Shown in pieces: positions 49,900 to 61,400 of a stretch of DNA of 64,000 nt. The notes under the pieces are model-generated. The model saw only the letters and a program-made list of their open reading frames with translations, made no database searches and had not been told where the DNA came from. The stretch spans positions 46,631,206 to 46,695,205 of the forward strand of contig OZ018338.1 of assembly GCA_963969495.1 (NCBI GenBank). Reading direction: 5' to 3'. The number at the start of each line of letters is the position of its first letter. Position 1 is the first letter of the stretch. The stretch is from Ceratothoa steindachneri (Eukaryota > Arthropoda > Malacostraca > Isopoda > Cymothoidae). The position numbers were made by a program, and so were the translations under genes.

Positions 49900-50260
49900 T
49901 GGGAAAAATAACCCTTTTTTCAAACTTAGCAAGTTATTTCTCTCGAATCTGAGTAATATTACCCAAAACCTGGAAAAACGGCCGTTTTTAAGGTCTATTT
50001 CCAAAAAAAATGATTGAAAAGCGGAGTTTTTTTGATGGTGCAAATATCTTCAAACCTATCCAATACAGGTCTCCGATTTTAAGTAATATTAGGCAAAAAC
50101 ATGCAAAAACGGTCTTTTTTGAGATCTGATCGATTTCTTAAAAAAGCTCGAAAAAAACGTCTGTTTTGGGAAAATAAGCCGTTTTTCAAAACTTAGCAAG
50201 TTATTGCTCTTGAATCGAAGTAATATTATCCAAAACCCTTAAAAAACGGGCCGTTTTTAA
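49900..50260 (+). other. Cluster of indels, probable assembly consensus error
   Basis: Compared with 60861-61221 in the sister super-unit, this stretch has nine small length changes: loss of five bases after TTTTTAAGG (about 49994), +1 A in an A-run, -1 G (GCGGAG), +1 T, -1 G (TTTGATGG), +2 A (CTCGAAAAAAACG), +1 A (TTTCAAAAC), +1 C (AAACCCTT) and +1 G (ACGGGCCG). Two substitutions accompany them (CAATACAGG, GGTCTTTTTTG). Most changes sit in homopolymers. They sum to zero, so the anchors on each side stay exactly 10,961 bp from their partners. Flanking kilobases show almost no differences. Confidence 0.6.
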
Positions 50261-51942
50261 GGTTTGATCCATTTCCTAAAAAAGATTTAAAAATAGGAGT
50301 TTTTTAGATGATGCAAATATCTTCAAACCTATCCAATTAGGGTCTCCGATTATAAGTAATATTATGCAAAATCATGCAAAAACGGTCAGTTTTGAGATTC
50401 GATCGATTTCTTAAAAAAAGCTCGAAAAACGTCGGTTTTAGGAAAATAAACCGTTTTTCAAACTTAGCAAGTTATTGCTCATGAATCTAAGTAATATTAA
50501 ACAAAAGCTGGAAAAACGGCCGTTTTTAAGGTTTAAACCATTTCCTAAAAAAGATTGAAAATCGGGAGTTTTTTGGATGATGCAAATATCTTCAAACCTA
50601 TCCAATTAAGGTCTCCGATTATAAGTAATATTAGGCAAAAACATGCAAAAACGGCCAGTTTTGGGATTCAATCGATTTCTTAAAAAAAGCTTGAAAAACG
50701 TCAGTTTTGGGAAAATAAACCGTTTTTCAAACTTAGAGAGTTACTGTTCCCATATCTGAGTAATATTAACAAAAACCTGGAAAAACGGCCGTTTTTGAGG
50801 TTTGATCCATTTTCTAAAAAAGATTGAAAAACGGGAGTTTTTTGGATAATGCAAATATTTTAAAACCTATTCAATTTAGGTCTCCGATTATAAGTAATAT
50901 TAGGCAAAAACATGCAAAAACGGCCAGTTTTGAGATTCAATCGATTTCTTAAAAAAAACTTGGAAAACGTCAGTTTTGGGAAAATAAACCGTTTTTTAAA
51001 CTTAGCAAGTTATTGCTCTCGAATCTAAGTAATATTAACCAAAACCTGGAAAAACGGCCGTTTTCAAGTTTAGGTGTTTTTCCAAAAAATGATTGAAAAG
51101 CGGGAGTTTGTGGATGATGCAAATATCTTCAAACCTATCCAATTAGGGTCTCCGATTATAAGTAATATTATGCAAAATCATGCAAAAACGGTTAGGTTTG
51201 AGATTCGATCGATTTCTTAAAAAAAGCTCGAAAAACGTCGGTTTTAGGAAAATAAACCGTTTTTCAAACTTAGCAAGTTATTGCTCTCGAATCTAAGTAA
51301 TATTAAGCAAAAGCTGGAAAAACGGCCGTTTTTAAGGTTTGATCCATTTCCTAAAAAAGATTGAAAAATGGGAGTTTTTTGGATGATGCAAATATCTTCA
51401 AACCTATCCAATTAAAGTCTCCGATTATAACTAATATTAGGCAAAAACGGCCAGTTTTGAGATTCGATCGATTTCTTATAAAAAGCTTGAAAACGTCAGT
51501 TTGGGGAAAATAAACCGTTTTTCAAACTTAGCAAGTTATTTCTCTCGAATCTAAGTAATATTACCCAAAACCTGGAAAAACGGCCGTTTTTAAGGTTAGG
51601 TCTATTTCCAAAAAAATGATTGAAAAGCGGGAGTTTTTTGGATGGTGCAAATATCTTCAAACCTATCCAATAAAGGTCTCCGATTTTAAGTAATATTAGG
51701 CAAAAACATGCAAAAACGGTCAGTTTTGAGATTCGATCGATTTCTTAAAAAAGCTTGAAAAACGTCTGTTTTGAGAAAATAAGCCGTTTTTCAAACTTAG
51801 CAAGTTATTGCTCTTGAATTGAAGTAATATTAACCAAAACCTTAAAAAACGGCCGTTTTTAAGGTTTGATTCATTTCCTAAAAAAGATTTAAAAATAGGA
51901 GTTTTTTAGATGATGCAAATATCTTCAAACCTATCCAATTAG

Positions 51943-53555
51943 GGTCTCCGATTATAAGTAATATTATGCAAAATCATGCAAAAACGGTCAGTTTTGAGAT
52001 TCGATCGATTTCTTAAAAATAGCTCGAAAAACATCGGTTTTAGGAAAATAAACCGTTTTTCAAACTTAGCAAGTTATTGCTCTTGAATCTAAGTAATATT
52101 AAGCAAAAGCTGGAAAAACGGCCGTTTTTAAGGTTTGATCCAATTCCTAAAAAAGATTGAAAAATGGGAGTTTTTTGGATGATGCAAATATCTTCAAACC
52201 TATCCAATTAAGGTCTCCGATTATAACTAATATTAGGCAAAAACATGCAAAAACGGCCAGTTTTGAGATTCAATCGATTTCTTAAAAAAAGCTTGAAAAA
52301 CGTCAGTTTTGGGAAAATAAACCGTTTTTCAAACTTAGAGAGTTACTGTTCCCATATCTGAGGAATATTAACCAAAACCTGGAAAAACGGCCGTTTTTGA
52401 GGTTTGATCCATTTTCTAAAAAAGATTGAAAAACGGGAGTTTTTTGGATAATGCAAATATTTTAAAACCTATTCAATTCAGGTCTCCGATTTTTAGTAAT
52501 ATTAGGCAAAAACATGCAAAAACGGCCAGTTTTGAGTTTCAATTGATTTCTTAAAAAAAGCTTGGAAAACGTCAGTTTTGGGAAAATAAACCGTTTTTTA
52601 ACCTTAGCAAGTTATTGCTCTCGAATCTAAGTAATATTAACCAAAACCTGGAAAAACGGCCGTTTTCAAGGTTTAGTCTATTTTCAAAAAAATGATTGAA
52701 AAGCGGGAGTTTGTGGATGATGCAAATATCTTCAAACCTATCCAATTAGGGTCTCCGATTATAAGTAATATTATGCAAAATCATGCAAAAACGGTCAGTT
52801 TTGAGATTCGATCGATTTCTTAAAAAAAGCTCGAAAAACGTCGGTTTTAGGAAAATAAACCGTTTTCAAACTTAGCAAGTTATTGCTCTCGAATCTAAGT
52901 AATATTAAGCAAAAGCTGGAAAAACGGCCGTTTTTAAGGTTTGATCCATTTCCTAAAAAAGATTGAAAAATGGGAGTTTTGGGGATAATGCAAATATCTT
53001 CAAACTTAGCCAATTAAGGTCTCCGATTATAAGTAATATTTGGCAAAAACATGCAAAAACCGTCTGTTTTGAGCTTTAATCGATTTCTTAAAAAAAGCTC
53101 GAAAAACATCAGTTTTGGGAAAATAAACCGTTTTTCAAACTTAGCAAGTTATTGCTCTCGTATCTAAGTAATATTTACCAACACCTGGAAAAACGGCCGT
53201 TTTTAAGGTTTAAACCATTTCCTAAAAAAGATTGAAAAACGGGACTTTTTTGGATGGTGCAAATATCTTCAAACCTATCCAATTAGGGTCTCCGATTATA
53301 AGTAATATTATGCAAAATCATGCAAAAACGGTCAGTTTTGAGATTCGATCGATTTCTTAAAAAAAGCTCGAAAAACGTCGGTTTTAGGAAAATAAACCGT
53401 TTTTCAAACTTAGCAAGTTATTGCTCTCGAATCTAAGTAATATTAAGCAAAAGCTGGAAAAACGGCCGTTTTTAAGGTTTGATCCATTTCCTAAAAAAGA
53501 TTGAAAAATGGGAGTTTTTTGGATGATGCAAATATCTTCAAACCTATCCAATTAA
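51943..53555 (+). repeat. Six-monomer block Y-P-Q'-Y-X''-Y, second copy
   Basis: Partner of 47136-48746. It differs by AAAAATAGCTCG and AAACATCGG in its first monomer, a one-base deletion CCGTTTTCAAAC near 52861, and GAGCTTTAATCG where the first copy has GAGTTTAATCG. After this block the array continues with an S/P hybrid instead of a normal S. Confidence 0.7.
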
Positions 53556-55160
53556 GGTCTCCGATTATAACTAATATTAGGCAAAAACGGCCAGTTTTGA
53601 GATTCGATCGATTTCTTATAAAAAGCTTGAAAACGTCAGTTTGGGGAAAATAAACCGTTTTTCAAACTTAGAGAGTTACTGTTCCCATATCTGAGGAATA
53701 TTAACAAAAACCTGGAAAAACGGCCGTTTTTGAGGTTTGATCCATTTTCTAAAAAAGATTGAAAAACGGAAGTTTTTTGGCTAATGCAAATATTTTAAAA
53801 CCTATTCAATTTAGGTCTCCGATTATAAGTAATATTAGACAAAAACATGCAAAAACGGACAGTTTTGAGATTCAATCGATTTCTTAAAAAAAGCTTGGAA
53901 AACGTCAGTTTTGGGAAAATAAACCGTTTTTTAAACTTAGCAAGTTATTGCTCTCGAATCTAAGTAATATTAACCAAAACCTGGAAAAACGGCCGTTTTC
54001 AAGTTTAGGTCTATTTCCAAAAAAATGATTGAAAAGCGGGAGTTTGTGGATGATGCAAATATCTTCAAACCTATCCAATTAGGGTCTCCGATTATAAGTA
54101 ATATTATGCAAAATCATGCAAAAACGGTTAGGTTTGAGATTCGATCGATTTCTTAAAAAAAGCTCGAAAAACGTCGGTTTGAGGAAAATAAACCGTTTTC
54201 CAAACTTAGCAAGTTATTGCTCTCGAATCTAAGTAATATTAAGCAAAAGCTGGAAAAACGGCCGTTTTTAAGGTTTGATCTATTTCCTAAAAAAGATTAA
54301 AAAATGGGAGTTTTGGGAATAATGCAAATATCTTCAAACTTAGCCAATTAAGGTCTCCGATTATAAGTAATATTAGGCAAAAACATGCAAAAACCGTCTG
54401 TTTTGAGGTTTAATCGATTTCTTAAAAAAAGCTCGAAAAACATCAGTTTTGGGAAAATAAACCTTTTTTCAAACTTAGCAAGTTATTGCTCTCGAATCTA
54501 AGTAATATTTACCAACACCTGGAAAAACGGCCGTTTTTAAGGTTTAAACCATTTCCTAAAAAAGATTGAAAAACGGGAGTTTTTTGGATGATGCAAATAT
54601 CTTCAAACCTATGCAATAAAGGTCTCCGATTATAAGTAATATTAGGCAAAAACATGCAAAAACTGCCAGTTTCGAGATTCAATCGATTTCTTAAAAAAAG
54701 CTTGGAAAACGTCAGTTTTGGGGAAATAAACCGTTTTTTAAACTTAGCAAGTTATTGCTCTCGAATCTAAGTAATATTAACCAAAACCTGGAAAAACGGC
54801 CGTTTTCAAGGTTCAGTCTATTTCCAAAAAAATGATTGAAAAGCGGGAGTTTGTGGATGATGCAAATATCTTCAAACCTATCCAATTAGGGTCTCCGATT
54901 ATAAGTAATATTATGCAAAATCATGCAAAAACGGTCAGTTTTGAGATTCGATCGATTTCTTAAAAAAAGCTCGAAAAACGTCGGTTTTAGGAAAATAAGC
55001 CGTTTTTCAAACTTAGCAAGTTATTGCTCTCGAATCTAAGTAATATTAAGCAAAAGCTGGAAAAACGGCCCTTTTTAAGGCTTGATCCATTTCCTAAAAA
55101 AGATTGAAAAATGGGAGTTTTTTGGATGATGCAAATATCTTCAAACCTATCCAATTAAGG
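53556..55160 (+). repeat. Family A island inside the 41-monomer super-unit
   Basis: An S/P hybrid (53556 onward: TTTGGGGAAAA, then GAGAGTTACTGTTCCC, then GGCTAATGC) leads into Q''-W'-X'-Q-R. Elsewhere that order occurs only in family A (5391-6737 and 16111-17457). It carries A-specific markers GTCGGTTTGAGG, GATCTATTTCC, GGGAATAATGC, AAACCGTCTG, CAGTTTCGAG and GGTTCAGTCT. It returns to the B-related sequence within an S monomer at about 55.2 kb. Confidence 0.72.
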
Positions 55161-55417
55161 TCTCCGATTATAACTAATATTAGGCAAAAACGGCCAGTTT
55201 TGAGATTCGATCGATTTCTTATAAAAAGCTTGAAAACGTCAGTTTGGGGAAAATAAACCGTTTTTCAAACTTAGCAAGTTATTTCTCTCGAATCTAAGTA
55301 ATATTACCCAAAACCTGGAAAAACGGCCGTTTTTAAGGTTAGGTCTATTTCCAAAAAAATGATTGAAAAGCGGGAGTTTTTTGGATGGTGCAAATATCTT
55401 CAAACCTATCCAATAAA

Positions 55418-58400
55418 GGTCTCCGATTTTAAGTAATATTAGGCAAAAACATGCAAAAACGGTCAGTTTTGAGATTCGATCGATTTCTTAAAAAAGCTTG
55501 AAAAACGTCTGTTTTGAGAAAATAAGCCGTTTTTCAAACTTAGCAAGTTATTGCTCTTGAATCGAAGTAATATTAACCAAAACCTTAAAAAACGGCCGTT
55601 TTTAAGGTTTGATCCATTTCCTAAAAAAGATTTAAAAATAGGAGTTTTTTAGATGATGCAAATATCTTCAAACCTATCCAATTAGGGTCTCCGATTATAA
55701 GTAATATTATGCAAAATCATGCAAAAACGGTCAGTTTTGAGATTCGATCGATTTCTTAAAAAAAGCTTGGAAAACGTCAGTTTTGGGAAAATAAACTGTT
55801 TTTTAAACTTAGCAAGTTATTGCTCTCGAATCTAAGTAATATTACCCAAAACCTGGAAAAACGGCCGTTTTTAAGGTTTAAACCATTTCCTAAAAAAGAT
55901 TGAAAAAATGGGAGTTTTGGGGATAATGCAAATATCTTCAAACCTATCCAATTAAGGTCTCCGATTATAAGTAATATTAGGCAAAAACATGCAAAAACGG
56001 CCAGTTTTGAGATTCAATCGATTTCTTAAAAAAAGCTTGAAAAACGTCAGTTTTGGGAAAATAAACCGTTTTTCAAACTTAGAGAGTTACTGTTCCCATA
56101 TCTGAGGAATATTAACCAAAACCTGGAAAAACGGCCGTTTTTGAGTTTTGATCCATTTTCTAAAAAAGATTGAAAAACGGGAGTTTTTTGGATAATGAAA
56201 ATATTTTAAAACCTATTCAATTTAGGTCTCCGATTATAAGTAATATTATGCAAAATCATGAAAAAACGGTCAGTTTTGAGATTCGATCGATTTCTTAAAA
56301 AAAGCTCAAAAAACGTCGGTTTTAGGAAAATAAACCGTTTTTCAAACTTAGCAAGTTATTGCTCTCGAATCTAAGTAATATTAAGCAAAAGCTGGAAAAA
56401 CGGACGTTTTTAAGGTTTGATCCATTTCCTAAAAAAGATTGAAAAATGGGAGTTTTTTGGATGATGCAAATATCTTCAAACCTATCCAATTAAGGTCTTC
56501 GATTATAAGTAATATTATGCAAAATCATGCAAAAACGGTCAGTTTTGAGATTCGATCGATTTCTTAAAAAAAGCTCGAAAAACGTCGGTTTTAGGAAAAT
56601 AAGCCGTTTTTCAAACTTAGCAAGTTATTGCTCTCGAATCTAAGTAATATTAAGCAAAAGCTGGAAAAACGGCCCTTTTTAAGGCTTGATCCATTTCCTA
56701 AAAAAGATTGAAAAATGGGAGTTTTTTGGATGATGCAAATATCTTCAAACCTATCCAATTAAGGTCTCCGATTATAACTAATATTAGGCAAAAACGGCCA
56801 GTTTTGAGATTCGATCGATTTCTTATAAAAAGCTTGAAAACGTCAGTTTGGGGAAAATAAACCGTTTTTCAAACTCAGCAAGTTATTTCTCTCGAATCTA
56901 AGTAATATTACCCAAAACCTGGAAAAACGGCCGTTTTTAAGGTTAGGTCTATTTCCAAAAAAATGATTGAAAAGCGGGAGTTTTTTGGATGGTGCAAATA
57001 TATTCAAACCTATCCAATAAAGGTCTCCGATTTTAAGTAATATTAGGCAAAAACATGCAAAAACGGTCAGTTTTGAGATTCGATCGATTTCTTAAAAAAG
57101 CTCGAAAAACGTCTGTTTTGGGAAAATAAGCCGTTTTTCAAACTTAGCAAGTTATTGCTCTTGAATCGAAGTAATATTAAACAAAAGCTGGAAAAACGGC
57201 CGTTTTTAAGGTTTAAACCATTTCCTAAAAAAGATTGAAAATCGGGATTTTTTTGGATGATGCAAATATCTTCAAACCTATCCAATTAAGGTCTCCGATT
57301 ATAAGTAATATTAGGCAAAAACATGCAAAAACGGCCAGTTTTGAGATTCAATTGATTTCTTAAAAAAAGCTTGGAAAACGTCAGTTTTGGGAAAATAAAC
57401 CGTTTTTTAACCTTAGCAAGTTATTGCTCTCGAATCTAAGTAATATTAACCAAAACCTGGAAAAACGGCCGTTTTCAAGGTTAGGTCTATTTCCAAAAAA
57501 ATGATTGAAAAGCGGGAGTTTGTGGATGATGCAAATATCTTCAAACCTATCCAATTAGGGTCTCCGATTATAAGTAATATTATGCAAAATCATGCAAAAA
57601 CGGTTAGGTTTGAGATTCGATCGATTTCTTAAAAAAAGCTCGAAAAACGTCGGTTTTAGGAAAATAAACCGTTTTTCAAACTTAGCAAGTTATTGCTCTC
57701 GAATCTAAGTAATATTAAGCAAAAGCTGGAAAAACGGCCGTTTTTAAGGTTTGATCCATTTCCTAAAAAAGATTGAAAAATGGGAGTTTTGGGGATAATG
57801 CAAATATCTTCAAACTTAGCCAATTAAGGTCTCCGATTATATGTAATATTAGGCAAAAACATGCAAAAACCGTCTGTTTTGAGGTTTAATCGATTTCTTA
57901 AAAAAAGCTCGAAAAACATCAGTTTTGGGAAAATAAACCGTTTTTCAAACTTAGCAAGTTATTGCTCTCGAATCTAAGTAATATTTACCAACACCTGGAA
58001 AAACGGCCGTTTTTAAGGTTTAAACCATTTCCTAAAAAAGATTGAAAAACGGGAGTTTTTTGGGTGATGCAAATATCTTCAACACTATGCAATAAAGGTC
58101 TCCGATTATAAGTAATATTATGCAAAATCATGCAAAAACGGTCAGTTTTGAGATTCGATCGATTTCTTAAAAAAAGCTCGAAAAACGTCGGTTTTAGGAA
58201 AATAAACCGTTTTTCAAACTTAGCAAGTTATTGCTCTTGAATCTAAGTAATATTAAGCAAAAGCTGGAAAAACGGCCGTTTTTAAGGTTTGATCCAATTC
58301 CTAAAAAAGATTGAAAAATGGGAGTTTTTTGGATGATGCAAATATCTTCAAACCTATCCAATTAAGGTCTCCGATTATAACTAATATTAGGCAAAAACAT

Positions 58401-61400
58401 GCAAAAACGGCCAGTTTTGAGATTCAATCGATTTCTTAAAAAAAGCTTGAAAAACGTCAGTTTTGGGAAAATAAACCGTTTTTCAAACTTAGAGAGTTAC
58501 TGTTCCCATATCTGAGGAATATTAACCAAAACCTGGAAAAACGGCCGTTTTTGAGGTTTGATCCATTTTCTAAAAAAGATTGAAAAACGGGAGTTTTTTG
58601 GATAATGCAAATATTTTAAAACCTATTCAATTCAGGTCTCCGATTTTTAGTAATATTAGGCAAAAACATGCAAAAACGGCCAGTTTTGAGTTTCAATTGA
58701 TTTCTTAAAAAAAGCTTGGAAAACGTCAGTTTTGGGAAAATAAACCGTTTTTTAACCTTAGCAAGTTATTGCTCTCGAATCTAAGTAATATTAACCAAAA
58801 CCTGGAAAAACGGCCGTTTTCAAGGTTTAGTCTATTTTCAAAAAAATGATTGAAAAGCGGGAGTTTGTGGATGATGCAAATATCTTCAAACCTATCCAAT
58901 TAGGGTCTCCGATTATAAGTAATATTATGCAAAATCATGCAAAAACGGTCAGTTTTGAGATTCGATCGATTTCTTAAAAAAAGCTCGAAAAACGTCGGTT
59001 TTAGGAAAATAAACCGTTTTTCAAACTTAGCAAGTTATTGCTCTCGAATCTAAGTAATATTAAGCAAAAGCTGGAAAAACGGCCGTTTTTAAGGTTTGAT
59101 CCATTTCCTAAAAAAGATTGAAAAATGGGAGTTTTGGGGATAATGCAAATATCTTCAAACTTAGCCAATTAAGGTCTCCGATTATAAGTAATATTTGGCA
59201 AAAACATGCAAAAACCGTCTGTTTTGAGTTTAATCGATTTCTTAAAAAAAGCTCGAAAAACATCAGTTTTGGGAAAATAAACCGTTTTTCAAACTTAGCA
59301 AGTTATTGCTCTCGTATCTAAGTAATATTTACCAACACCTGGAAAAACGGCCGTTTTTAAGGTTTAAACCATTTCCTAAAAAAGATTGAAAAACGGGACT
59401 TTTTTGGATGGTGCAAATATCTTCAAACCTATCCAATTAGGGTCTCCGATTATAAGTAATATTATGCAAAATCATGCAAAAACGGTCAGTTTTGAGATTC
59501 GATCGATTTCTTAAAAAAAGCTCGAAAAACGTCGGTTTTAGGAAAATAAACCGTTTTTCAAACTTAGCAAGTTATTGCTCTCGAATCTAAGTAATATTAA
59601 GCAAAAGCTGGAAAAACGGCCGTTTTTAAGGTTTGATCCATTTCCTAAAAAAGATTGAAAAATGAGAGTTTTTTGGATGATGCAAATATCTTCAAACCTA
59701 TCCAATTAAGGTCTCCGATTATAACTAATATTAGGCAAAAACGGCCAGTTTTGAGATTCGATCGATTTCTTATAAAAAGCTTGAAAACGTCAGTTTGGGG
59801 AAAATAAACCGTTTTTCAAACTTAGTAAGTTATTTCTCTCGAATCTAAGTAATATTACCCAAAACCTGGAAAAACGGCCGTTTTTAAGGTTAGGTCTATT
59901 TCCAAAAAAATGATTGAAAAGCGGGAGTTTTTTGGATGGTGCAAATATCTTCAAACCTATCCAATAAAGGTCTCCGATTTTAAGTAATATTAGGCAAAAA
60001 CATGCAAAAACGGTCAGTTTTGAGATTCGATCGATTTCTTAAAAAAGCTTGAAAAACGTCTGTTTTGGGAAAATAAGCCGTTTTTCAAACTTAGCAAGTT
60101 ATTGCTCTTGAATCGAAGTAATATTAACCAAAATCTTAAAAAACGGCCGTTTTTAAGGTTTGATCAATTTCCTGAAAAAGATTTAAAAATAGGAGTTTTT
60201 TAGATGATGCAAATATCTTCAAACCTATCACATTAGGGTCTCCGATTATAAGTAATATTATGCAAAATCATGCAAAAACGGTCAGTTTTGAGATTCGATC
60301 GATTTCTTAAAAAAAGCTTGGAAAACGTCAGTTTTGGGAAAATAAACTGTTTTTTAAACTTAGCAAGTTATTGCTCTCGAATCTAAGTAATATTAACCAA
60401 AACCTGGAAAAACGGCCGTTTTCAAGGTTTAGTCTATTTCCAAAAAAATGATTGAAAAGCGGGAGTTTGTGGATAATGCAAATATCTTCAAACCTATCCA
60501 ATTAGGGTCTCCGATTATAAGTAATATTATGCAAAATCATGCAAAAACGGTCAGTTTTGAGATTCGTTCGATTTCTTAAAAAAAGCTCGAAAAACGTCGG
60601 TTTTAGGAAAATAAGCCGTTTTTCAAACTTAGCAAGTTATTGCTCTCGAATCTAAGTAATATTAAGCAAAAGCTGGAAAAACGGCCGTTTTTAAGGTTTG
60701 ATCCATTTCCTAAAAAAGATTGAAAAATGGGAGTTTTTTGGATGATGCAAATATCTTCAAACCTATCCAATTAAGGTCTCCGATTATAACTAATATTAGG
60801 CAAAAACGGCCAGATTTGAGATTCGATCGATTTCTTATAAAAAGCTTGAAAACGTCAGTTTGGGAAAAATAACCCTTTTTTCAAACTTAGCAAGTTATTT
60901 CTCTCGAATCTGAGTAATATTACCCAAAACCTGGAAAAACGGCCGTTTTTAAGGCTAGGTCTATTTCCAAAAAAATGATTGAAAAGCGGGAGTTTTTTGG
61001 ATGGTGCAAATATCTTCAAACCTATCCAATAAAGGTCTCCGATTTTAAGTAATATTAGGCAAAAACATGCAAAAACGGTCATTTTTGAGATCTGATCGAT
61101 TTCTTAAAAAAGCTCGAAAAACGTCTGTTTTGGGAAAATAAGCCGTTTTTCAAACTTAGCAAGTTATTGCTCTTGAATCGAAGTAATATTATCCAAAACC
61201 TTAAAAAACGGCCGTTTTTAAGGTTTGATCCATTTCCTAAAAAAGATTTAAAAATAGGAGTTTTTTAGATGATGCAAATATCTTCAAACCTATCCAATTA
61301 GGGTCTCCGATTATAAGTAATATTATGCAAAATCATGCAAAAACGGTCAGTTTTGAGATTCGATCGATTTCTTAAAAAAAGCTCGAAAAACGTCGGTTTT

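Larger units (their letters stand above)
44458..55417 (+). repeat. Super-unit of 41 monomers (~10.96 kb), copy 1
   Basis: From the T anchor at 44458 I count 41 monomers to the equivalent T anchor at 55418. Marker bases recur at a shift of 10,960-10,961 bp to the right edge: the anchors at 46061 and 57022, the GAGTTTAATCG one-base deletion near 48264 and 59225, GAGAGTTTTTTGG near 48703 and 59664, and CCGTTTTCAAACTTAG near 52861 and 63822. The unit contains most of family B copy 3, two Y-P-Q'-Y-X-Y blocks, and an A-like island. Confidence 0.8.
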
